Position numbers and translations under genes: made by a program. Shown one piece after another: positions 18,989 to 27,073 of a stretch of 27,073 nucleotides of DNA (positions are counted from its first letter, which is position 1; each line of letters begins with the position of its first letter). This DNA comes from Gnetum montanum (taxonomy: Eukaryota; Streptophyta; Gnetopsida; Gnetales; Gnetaceae), in the NCBI GenBank assembly GCA_015680685.1, contig MNCI01005950.1, forward strand, positions 93,157-120,229, given 5' to 3'. The notes under the pieces were generated by a model. That model saw nothing but the letters and a program-made list of their open reading frames with translations, ran no database searches and was not told the origin of the DNA.

Positions 18989-19155
18989 CTTGGAGTAGAC
19001 ATAGATGAAGCTTGGATTAAGATGGGTCCAGAAAACCCTAACAAATTCCTTGCATGCTCATCCACCTTTTGGATTCTTTGATTCCTTGCATGGTTAGAAT
19101 CTAACAAGAATAAAGGTTCAACACTAGCTATAGGGGAGATTGGATGTTTCCACAC
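18989..19155 (-). pseudogene. Candidate upstream exon of the antisense gene
   Basis: From an ATG at 19155 a frame reads MWKHPISPIASVEPLFLLDS, then KVDEHARNLLGFSGPILIQA and SSMSTPR, ending at CTCCAAG|GTGCAATT, a possible 5' splice site. The link to the exon at 17840 (an intron of about 1.1 kb) is only an inference, because that intron is far longer than the others. Confidence 0.3.
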
Positions 19156-19313
19156 TAAAGGTTGGTTGTGTTTGCTACAAAAATCTCTAGTTGAGCTCTC
19201 CTATAATGTGTTGTTTGCTAGAATGAAGATCATGATTGAAACTTATGAAATTTCACAATAAAAACTCCATCAAAACATAAAACCCACCTCTCAACCCCAA
19301 TTGCCAATTTAGT

Positions 19314-20116
19314 TGATGAGTGGCGAGGTACCCCTACACTCAACCATACGAATACGAGCGTTTCACGCATGATCTAGTCGAACTCTGCAGATGGGCTAGT
19401 TGTGGTATCTAGATAGTTACTCATAGGTCGCAGTTCGCTGTCTTCCCACTTGGACTAGTATTAGCTTTGTCACGTATGGTTTAGTCCAGAGTGAGGTGTA
19501 TGATGTGTTTCTACACTAGTATTACTCCTAGATATGATGGAAAATAATATTAACTAAACTAGAGGAGAGAGAGAGAGAGAATCTAACTAGCCTAAGTGTG
19601 ATGAGTATCTATTCCTTAATCATCCATACACATCTTGGACCTCGTGCATGACTACAATTGGGATTACCAAGTGCATGGCCTAAGTACACTACTGGGTTAC
19701 CAAGTAATCACACTTGAATGCTCGTGATTAAGTCATACTCATTCCGTGTTTAATAGGAGATAAGGGTGAAGAGATATTAACTAAGAAAGTAGTAAATAAT
19801 AATTAAATAAATAATTATGCTAAGTGTGCTACAATGATGAAGTAATCTAGATCTTTAGTGCCTGTCATGTGTGTGTCCAAGTACATAACACTCGAATAAG
19901 GATGCCGTACAATTACAGTCACCACACTACAGGCATGCACTGGGAGGAAAGGGTTGAGAGAAATCTAAACTTAAAAACTTACAATAAAATCTAAAATCTA
20001 ATGCCTAGAATAAGGAAAGACACCTCTTATTTATCAAAATTGAGGTAGGCCGTGATATCACGGCTGCTGCGATATCATGGCTATGATATCACAACCAAAA
20101 AATTCATAGCTCATCA
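19314..20116 (-). repeat. Element 2 3' LTR (803 bp)
   Basis: Pairs with 25081-25884. Contains a 16-bp perfect palindrome GCCGTGATATCACGGC (20049-20064) plus two more GATATC motifs, a degraded TATA box, a GA microsatellite (about 19564-19580), and one copy of the module present three times in the element 1 LTR. Confidence 0.9.
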
Positions 20117-20128
20117 TACGCCCATGAC
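20117..20128 (-). promoter_or_regulatory. Polypurine tract of element 2 (degraded)
   Basis: On the minus strand GTCATGGGCGTA ends at the 3' LTR start. It is equivalent to GTCATGGGGGTA in element 1, with one G changed to C. Confidence 0.55.
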
Positions 20129-20209
20129 TAAATGAAAACTCATCCTTGAGTTAAAGTGAGAACAAGATCCATTGATTACATAGTGGATAGGTATGGGATT
20201 ATTGACTGA

Positions 20210-21067
20210 CTAGAATGGATTCATGCCGTAGTGTGGAGTCAGAACAAAATTGAGACACAACACAAAAGAAAATTCTGTGATTACAAAATTGGATGGAACT
20301 CATGTAGTTCCTGGTGGTGTTGGCTCCTCCATGTGTGTCTTTCCCTTTTCTTGCACTCCAGGTCTTGGGATTTGATGGCATTGAAGTATGGACTAGAGTT
20401 TCTCCTCTTGTAAGGCATTGAGTGCCTTGGCATGCGTGTAAGTTTGTGCTTGTGCCATAGAGGCATCCCAGTTAGCCTTCTCATTTTCTTCTACCACCCT
20501 TTTATTCTTTGTCAATAGTTTATTAAGTTTCTCAGTTCTAAAAGTGTCTAGCTAGTTCTAAGCAACCTTTGGTCCTATATTCGGAAGGTTTAATACTTCC
20601 AAAATGGCTTGAACAGAGAAATCAATAGTCAAACCACAATTGTTAACCATGGTACCTTCTTCTTTATTATGTCATAATTGGTACATTTCCCCTAAGTACT
20701 AGGAACTGCTTTCAGAGAGGGTAGGCCATAATGGGGACCCTTTGAGGTGATCCCTAACAGCCTCCAGAGAAAATTCAATGAAAGGTCCAAAGTTTAATTC
20801 CATAATCACTATAGTGAATATGGACCTTTCATGGATGGTCTAAACATAATCCTGGGGCAATGCGAGATATCATTCCTGTTCAGACACTGCAGTAGCTCCT
20901 CCTTTCACCTGCCTTGATTGTACAGTAGCAGGGTCTTCTTGGTGGATACTAAATGATTGTTCCTCCTGCTCTACATGTTGTTCGGAAGGAACCTGTCCTT
21001 CACCTCTCCTAGGTTGTTTGATTGCACCTTGAGTAGGACCTTCTTGTTGTTCGTGTTTCAGGGCCAT
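20210..21067 (-). pseudogene. Second ORF of element 2, decayed, unknown function
   Basis: One frame of 286 codons from ATGGCC (right after a TGCAG acceptor-like site) to TAG, with eight internal stops and no frameshift. The N-terminus is Gln/Glu-rich (MALKHEQQEGPTQGAIKQPR). A middle part reads MELNFGPFIEFSLEAVRDHL and GLTIDFSVQAILEVLNLPNI, then a coiled-coil-like segment RTEKLNKLLTKNKRVVEENE and a Pro-rich tail. Extra sense ORFs downstream of gag/pol are known in Athila (env-like) and Tat elements. I see no signal peptide or membrane segment here, so an env-like role is not supported. Element 1 keeps only a short counterpart. Confidence 0.6.
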
Positions 21068-21127
21068 CTGCAATCACATGGGATCAATCGTTAGTAAAGT
21101 TGTTACCAAAGTTAGGTTATATCTTAC
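21068..21127 (-). other. Candidate 60-nt intron before element 2 ORF2
   Basis: AAGCA|GTAAGA at the 5' end, a perfect TTACTAAC branch-like motif, and GTGATTGCAG|ATGGCC at the 3' end. It has the same length and position as the segment in element 1. If spliced from an upstream donor it would place an ATG at the very start of the exon. Confidence 0.5.
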
Positions 21128-22950
21128 TGCTTGCCTTAATAGATTTACTTTATTTCCATGTGATGTTAATTATTGGAAGAACATGTCCCCGAAAGATTAT
21201 AATGTTAAGTCCTCTTTGCTTAGGTGGTTTCCAAATTTAATTTTCCAGTATAGCTAAGGGGATGAAATTGTTTTTGAAACATTTTATTCTTACTTTTACA
21301 ACTAATTACCCTTAAATATGTCCTTCGTGCTATGATGAATTTCAAAAAATTTATGCACTATTTAGCATGTGCCCCTTCCCCACGACTAAGCTGAACACTT
21401 CGGGTTCAAGTAGGTTTAAATGAAATGAAAATCGGAGTACCAGCGAGCGAGTTATGGATATGAAAGCAAGGGATGCATAATCGCGAGTCATAGAGAGGAA
21501 TTTGAAAAAATTCCCCTGCATGAATAATTGCAAATGATGTTGATTCACACAGGGGATCACGTATATATATTTTCATCAAAGTTAGGGCACTTAGAGAATG
21601 TACCGAATTTTTAATATTTCTTTGAAATTAAACGATGTAAACTAAGGACATCTGGATGATTGTTAAAGGGTTCTAGGGTAATTCAACTAGTTCTGAAGGC
21701 ACAAAAATTATGATGGTGTGGAATTTATTAGTAAGGACCTTGATGGAAGAAAAAGGCTATGTGATGGTTCATAGGAACGTTAAATCATAGGGATAGTAAT
21801 AAGGGAAAGAAAATCGTTGGCAATATGCTAAGGGTAATAAATGGTGTGTGGAAGATGGGTCATGAGTGCAAATTACAAAAATTACGCAAGTGGGTCCTCC
21901 CCAAAGTAGGTTCCAAGCTTTAATGCCCTTGCGTAACCACACTTAAAAGTGTCCATGGGCACTCAAAGGGTTAAATGTAATCCACACTAATTCCACAAAA
22001 CACACACATATAAATATCATCGGAATGAGGTAAGAATTCTATGCTATACGAGATACAAGTAACAATTACATGGACAACGAGATGAGATGGGGTATAGAAG
22101 GGATCGTAGAGATTGGGACATGAGGTAAATGACCTAGGGCATAATGAATCCTACGTGTAAGGCATGATTAATGTGTCATTAACCCGTCATTCCAAGATTA
22201 GGACCAAGTCCATTCCTCTGACCAGTGACACCACATTGTTTCATCCCATGATGAGCAACTATGAGAGTACTAGAACAACAAGGTGTATGATCACTTGACA
22301 TTTTGTTCAAGGGAGGAGTGATTTTTGCTTTGTGGCACTTCCTTTTTCTACTTTTTTTTTCTTTTTCTCTCTTTTTTTTCTTTATTGAATCTAGAGAAGC
22401 CGCCAACCTTTAGGCATGGGTGCATGTCTTTCTAGTGGGACCCCTTAGAACAAAATTGGATTTTTGAGTGCCCTTTTTGATTACTCTTACTCCCATTTTT
22501 TGTTAGATCTACAAGGATCTTAGTACAACCACGTTGCATGATAACTCCCACAGACGTCACCAAAGGAAATCCTCAAGTCCCCTTGATGTCACACCCTAAT
22601 CATTCCCTCTTGGTCCATCCTTCTTCATTATGGGTACAATGAACACAAAATTAAAATTTAAGTTTTAAGAATGTCAAGAATATCACTGTACCCTCGAACA
22701 AAACCTCTGATTTGTAGAGTGGATGAGTGGGTGTAATAGGCTCACTGTCCAAAGAATTGATCACTCGAGACTCAATAACATAGAATACACCTCAACCAAC
22801 AATCCACATGAGTGTTTTATTTGTAGATGAGATTACTTAAAAAGATAAAAAGATAAAATGATAAAACAAGAAATTGAAAACTGAAAAAATGGAAAACAAA
22901 AAGTTGTAAAATTAAAGAAAATAAAAAGTGGTTATTAACCCTGCTTGTTA
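21128..22950. other. Non-coding interval of element 2 with conserved blocks
   Basis: No coding frame is supported. The block AGTGGGTCCTCCCCAAAGTA (21889 on) and GTCCATGGGC (21951-21960) match element 1. A pyrimidine tract at 22338-22386 corresponds to the one in element 1, and CAAGTCCCCTTGATGTCACA (22574 on) corresponds to 11618 on. Confidence 0.6.
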
Positions 22951-24936
22951 CTAGAATGGGGGATATCCCCCATAAATAAACAGTTGAGGATGGTAAGGAT
23001 TAATAAATGGAAGATGAGGATCCTTGCATGTTGGATATATTGGGACTTGGTCATACTTACCCCATCGTGGTTCACACACCTGATTATAGTAAGCATAGTG
23101 GGGCAATTTATAAGATGTAGTTTTCGGATAACGAGTTGACCCACTATGATAATTGGGACCATTATATGGTATGCAAGGATCAGGATGTCACCCTCCATGG
23201 CTGTATTCATTGGGCCATATGGTTGTTGGAGTGTTAACTGGTGGCCCTGATGAAGTAACACTAGGCATTGGGTTTGAAGAGAAGGATGCACCACGGTGTT
23301 GGACTTGTGCTGAGTTGGAGGATGCAATGGCCTTGGAATTGTGTTGTCCCTTCCTAGGGTCATTTCTAAAGAAGGGACACCTTCGATATTTCTGAGGTCT
23401 CTCATTACTGTTGGCAATAGTAGCACAAGTAATGTTTGAGGGTTGTTTCTATGGTTCAGGCACCTTAGGAACAGTTGGTGGCGATGTAGAAGGAGGGAAA
23501 GGATGAGAATGTTGAAAATTAGGAGAAGTGTAAGGTACACAAGGTGGTGGTTGTGTTGAGGACATGGGCTGATAGTATTGAGGAGAATAGTAATGCGGTG
23601 AGATAGAGTATGTTGACCCAGTTGAAGAAATAGGATGTTGAACTTGATAAGCATATGGATTCAGAGGATACGAAGGGTGTCTCTAGTTTAGGGATGGCTT
23701 CCCCCATGACTGGGATTGTTGTTACTATGATCGAACACAGTATCTCTATACAAACTCTGGGTGTAACATGCTTCCCCAATGCTGATATAGATGTAACAGG
23801 ATTGGGCACTAGCCCCTGGGGTGATCGTACAGGAAAATATTACATTCATACGTATGATTGGCAGTTGAGCTCTTATGTTCTTCATCCCTTCTTCCTGATT
23901 GTCTAGTGATACTTTATTCTTATTCTTGGGTTGTTAAAACTCTATCTTCAATGATATTGATATATTCTCCACACTTTTTATGCATCCATTCCAGCATCTT
24001 ATTGATCTTTGCCTCGACTTCCTCTAACGATTGTTGTACCAGCAAAGGTGGTTCTTTCCCCTTGTGGTATGTTGATTTCTCCTTTTTGTGATTATGGACC
24101 TTTGTTAAGTTGAGATTTTGGTCCCGTTGATGTTTTTCAACACTCTCCCATCTAACCATTTCTCCTTCTTCTTTTGCTACCTGCTTAATAAGCTCTTGGA
24201 ATTGATGGGTTTGTAGTTCGTATAGTTGACCTTAGGCATACATCCTTAGGGTTTCTCTTGTTTCATCATGAAGCCCATCAATGATATGGTACATTAGCCT
24301 TTCCTCAGAGAACTCATGGCCTGGACAGTTGTTTAATAGTGCATAATATCTTTCTAAGGCCATGTTCAAGGGTTCATGTTGTGCTTGTTTCCACTCTTGG
24401 ATTTGTTTCCTCAAGGCCAAAACTCTTGCGTATGTTTGATATCTTTCATTAAAGAATTCTATCATTATTGGCCAATGTCATATTGAATTTGGTTTTAACG
24501 ATCTATACCCTACTTTTTCTTGGCCAACGAGTGTCATAGGGAAGAGCTTGAGTTTTTTCCAACCATTATCAATGTTGTTCCATGAGCAGGCATCATAGAA
24601 GGCTTGTAAATGTTGATGTGGACCTAAGTCATAGACTCCTGAGAAATTAGGGAAGTTGTTTAAATCGAGCCTAGGTAGACAGCTCTCTTTACGATGCCTA
24701 CAGAAGATTCGAATAGCCTCTTGTATTTGTGTTAGGCCTGGAGTGGCTAGTAGGGATTCATCATCATCAGGTAAGTTATGCTTTTGGGCGTTGGGATGAT
24801 CTTGCCTTCATTTATGTTTATAAGAAACCCCCACTTCAGATTGCGTACTCCAATCTCCATTATCAAATAATTCGTTGGTTCTCCAATGAATTGCCTCACT
24901 AGATGTGGCATTATCGTAGTCTTGTAGGAGAGGCAT
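22951..24936 (-). pseudogene. gag of element 2, 662 codons, nonsense-only decay
   Basis: A single frame from ATG at 24936 to TAG at 22951-22953. It reads MPLLQDYDNATSSEAIHWRT, a Gag domain aligned to element 1 (FSGVYDLGPHQHLQAFYDAC, IEFFNERYQTYARVLALRKQ, NCPGHEFSEERLMYHIIDGL), then KEEGEMVRWESVEKHQRD. A remnant of the zinc-knuckle region (LYDHPRG, stop, CPILLHL) matches YYDHPKGCCPIISHL of element 1, followed by a Pro/Tyr/Ser/Gln-rich C-terminal third. About 12 premature stops are present and no frameshift. Three of the first stops can be aligned to element 1: two fall at or near Arg (CGA to TGA) and one at Gln (CAA to TAA). The ORF ends without any protease domain, unlike element 1. Confidence 0.82.
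22956..22973. repeat. Perfect 18-bp palindrome at the end of gag
   Basis: ATGGGGGATATCCCCCAT is a perfect inverted repeat overlapping the last codons of the element 2 gag frame (YGGYPP). It again has GATATC at its centre. Confidence 0.85.
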
Positions 24937-25061
24937 GGTTGTGAAATTATGTGTGAATTTGTATGTGACTTTTCGTAATTATTTCTTCTTCCTAAGAGAT
25001 ATATCGTGAATTCCTATATAGTGACCTTGTATGATATAACTAATCTAGATAACTAGCACTA

Positions 25062-25079
25062 TCCCTGACAATGGTGCCA
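25062..25079 (-). promoter_or_regulatory. Decayed tRNA-Asp primer-binding site of element 2
   Basis: Matches the element 1 PBS at 14 of 18 positions. All four differences are C-to-T or G-to-A in CG or CNG contexts, as expected from deamination of methylated cytosines. Confidence 0.8.
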
Positions 25080-25080
25080 A

Positions 25081-25884
25081 TGATGAGTGGCAAGGTACCC
25101 CTACACTCAACCATACAAATACGAGCGTTTCACGTAGGATCTGGTTGAACTCCGTAGATGGGCTAGTTGTGGTATCTAGACAGTTACTCATAGGTCACAG
25201 TTCGTTGTCTTCCCACCTAGACTAGTATTAGCTTTGTCACGTATGGTTTAGTCCATAGTGAGGTGTATGATGTGTTTGTACACTAGTACTACTCCTGGAT
25301 ATGATGGAAAATAATATTAACTAAACTAGGGGAGAGAGAGAGAGAGAGAATATAACTAGCCTAAGTGCAATAAGTATCTGTTTCTTAATCATCCATACAC
25401 ATCTTGGACCTTGTGCATGACTACCACTGGGATTACCAAGCGCATGGTCTAAGTACGCTACTAGGTTACCAAGTAATCACACTTGAATGCTCGTGATTAA
25501 GTCGTACTCATTCTGTGTTTAATAGGAGATAAGGGTGAAGAGATATTAACTAGGAAAGCAGTAAATAAAAATTAAATAAATAATTAAGCTAAGTGGATGC
25601 TGAAATGATGAAGTAATCTCAATCTTTATTGTCGATCATGTGCATGTCCAAGTACATCACACTCAAATAAGGATGCCGTACAATTACAATCACCACACTG
25701 CGGGCATGCACTGGGAGGAAAGGGTTGAGAGAAATCTAAACTTAAAAAATTACAATAAAATCTAAAGTCTAATGCCTAGAACAAGCAAAGATACCTCTTA
25801 TTTAAGGAAATTGAGGTAGGCCATGATATCGCGTATGCGATATTGTAGCTGTGATATCATAGCCAGCAAATTCATAACTCATCA
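25081..25884 (-). repeat. Element 2 5' LTR (804 bp)
   Basis: Matches 19314-20116 with numerous C/T and G/A differences, many at former CG sites. Has the GA microsatellite (about 25331-25348) and three degenerate GATAT palindromes near 25825-25862. Confidence 0.9.
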
Positions 25885-27073
25885 CACCATAACTCCAATT
25901 GCACTAAAGTGCAAGAGCGGGGTGGGGGGGTGGGGGTGGAAGAAGGGGAAGGGGGGAGATTTAAGTTCAAAATTCAAATTTTAAAGTTCATGGGTTGTGT
26001 ATCCCACTGTATGCCCTTACTCTTGGCTTGAAAATTGCATTAACGCTGAGTTCTGATGACTTTTGATACTTAGAAAAATATGTAAACCTTAATTCCCATG
26101 CATCCATGCTAGGGATACCATGCCCAACATGGATACATGCCTTCCAACTTCATAAAACCATTAAAACATAAACTTGTTACTATCTTTAGTAGTTAAAACC
26201 TACCTTTTTCAACCCTAGGTTGTGAAAGGGGGCTAGACATTGACAAAACTAGACAAGTCACACTAGGGTAACATTTCATAGCATGGAGGAAAGGTGATAA
26301 CACCCATTCTTACCCCTCAACACCCATATAGTGCAAGTTAGATGCTTGTAGTGGGCCCCCATGACCTAAGTCCCCTCCAAGCACCCCTGGCAGCCCTAAA
26401 ACCTCATCAATCCTAGTCAAAAGTGGTTGAAACTTTGGGATTTTATGGTTTCATGCTGAGGGAGGCCTCATCCATGCTAAGTAGCTTAGTGCTAGTGTGT
26501 ATGGATGGGGGGAAGACCAAAATTACCTAAATTGAGTACCTATTAGCAATATTTCAAAGCCTAGTAGCTCCTTGTAGTCTCTGATAGCCTAGATTAACAC
26601 TTATACAAGTTGATTTTCCATCCATGTCCTGTTCCACACTAGTGAATCCCCCCTCCACACTACCCAACATGGAACTAGTGTGGAAACCTAGGGCGTATGC
26701 ATGAAAACCTAAGTTATGACCCAAAATAGCCAAATGACCTACTCTGGTGACCCCTAGACCTTGTTGGAACCCTTTGGAGCTTCCAAAGACCTCAAAGTAG
26801 TGAAAAATGACACAAAATTTCCATATCCCTCTCATCCATGCTAGGCCCATAATCCATGGATGGGGAGGGGTAAAGCTTAAAAAACCTCTCATATGCCTCA
26901 AAATTACCAAATTTTGACTCTAGGCATCAACAATCAACATTGACAATCCTATGGACACACATGAATAGACAAAACTAGAAAAAATTAGCAAAAAATAGGG
27001 TTCCCTAGTTCCTCCATCTTAGGAGCCACCTCTTCCATCTTGGCCAACATGGAAGCATGGGGGAACTTTTTTT
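25885..27073. other. Non-coding low-complexity DNA right of element 2
   Basis: Starts with a strong G-run tract (25919-25958). The rest has repeated CATGCTAG / AACATGGA / CATGGATGGGG motifs that recall 2100-2470. A 118-codon minus-strand frame (26910-26554) is built from these repeats and has no family likeness, so it is not called as a gene. Confidence 0.45.
25919..25958 (+). other. G-run tract with G-quadruplex potential
   Basis: Runs of 4, 7, 5, 4 and 6 G separated by 1-9 bases (GGGGTGGGGGGGTGGGGG, then AAGGGGAAGGGGGG). It fits the G3+N1-7 pattern for its first runs. Similar G-rich sequence borders the assembly gap at 1359-1965. Confidence 0.6.

Larger units (their letters stand above)
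19314..25884 (-). mobile_element. Element 2: decayed gag-only LTR retrotransposon related to element 1
   Basis: 6571 bp between LTRs of 803 and 804 bp with the same TGATGAG termini as element 1 and strong similarity in the first 60 bp. Element order on the minus strand: 5' LTR (25884-25081), decayed tRNA-Asp PBS, gag of 662 codons without protease, about 1.9 kb non-coding, a second ORF of 286 codons, PPT-like CATGGGCGTA, 3' LTR. Both ORFs carry many nonsense changes but no frameshift. The flanking five bases do not match (ttagt on the left, cacca on the right), so no target duplication is visible. Confidence 0.9.

Noticed and set aside
19290-19313. Possible primer-binding site CCAATTGCCAAT just left of element 2
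   Set aside because: It lies outside the LTR on the wrong side for this element's orientation and does not match a tRNA 3' end I can name; the true, decayed PBS is at 25062-25079.
22935-23654. A 239-codon minus-strand open frame rich in Leu/His
   Set aside because: It is the out-of-frame reading of the Pro/Tyr/Ser-rich gag tail of element 2. The true gag frame lies one register away and connects without indel to the upstream Gag domain.
26554-26910. A 118-codon minus-strand frame near the right end
   Set aside because: Built from CATGG/TTTGG-type repetitive DNA, with no family likeness, no neighbours that support it and no splice signals.
25885-27073. Right-hand LTR partner of the region at 2100-2600
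   Set aside because: Only short CATGCTAG/CATGGATG motifs are shared; no continuous alignment could be made by eye on either strand.

Overview
The window looks like repeat-dominated nuclear DNA from a land plant with a large genome. No host housekeeping gene, tRNA or rRNA is visible. Almost everything that can be read comes from Ty3/gypsy LTR retrotransposons of the Athila/Tat group: gag domains, retropepsin-like proteases and, in one element, a primer-binding site that matches the 3' end of plant tRNA-Asp. I cannot name the species. No reverse transcriptase, RNase H or integrase is visible on either strand, so every element here appears non-autonomous.

Layout. (1) 1-5508 is an old, heavily mutated plus-strand Tat/Ogre-like element: leader and LTR-like DNA, a 607-base assembly gap, short tandem repeats, then gag and protease remnants with many stops. 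A good 5' splice site follows the protease, as in Ogre, but no RT comes after it. (2) 6154-17840 holds a decayed multi-exon gene on the minus strand (at least eight exons), with GT-AG introns of about 65-206 nt and mostly phase 1. One exon resembles the plant-transposon extra-ORF domain (Transposase_32-like); the 3' exons are coiled-coil-like. It lies antisense to the gag-pro remnant, an arrangement reminiscent of the antisense genes of Grande/Tat elements. (3) 9003-16550 is a younger, complete LTR element (element 1, minus orientation) inserted into one intron of that gene. It has a 5-bp target duplication (ATAAC), a perfect 18-nt tRNA-Asp PBS, an intact 1122-residue Gag-protease ORF, and a short remnant of a second ORF. 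(4) 19314-25884 is a related, older element (element 2, minus orientation). It has a decayed tRNA-Asp PBS, a gag-only reading frame of 662 codons broken only by nonsense changes, and a second decayed ORF (286 codons). No target duplication is visible around it. (5) 25885-27073 is low-complexity and non-coding, starting with a strong G-run tract.

How the parts may work together (inference). Element 1 could supply Gag and protease but would need RT and integrase from an autonomous Athila/Tat relative. Elements 1 and 2 share LTR ends, PBS type, a U3 made of GATATC-centred palindromes next to the TATA box, conserved non-coding blocks between gag and the 3' LTR, and a second ORF behind a 60-nt GT-AG segment. 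This suggests one family of non-autonomous elements with its own conserved cis-acting architecture.
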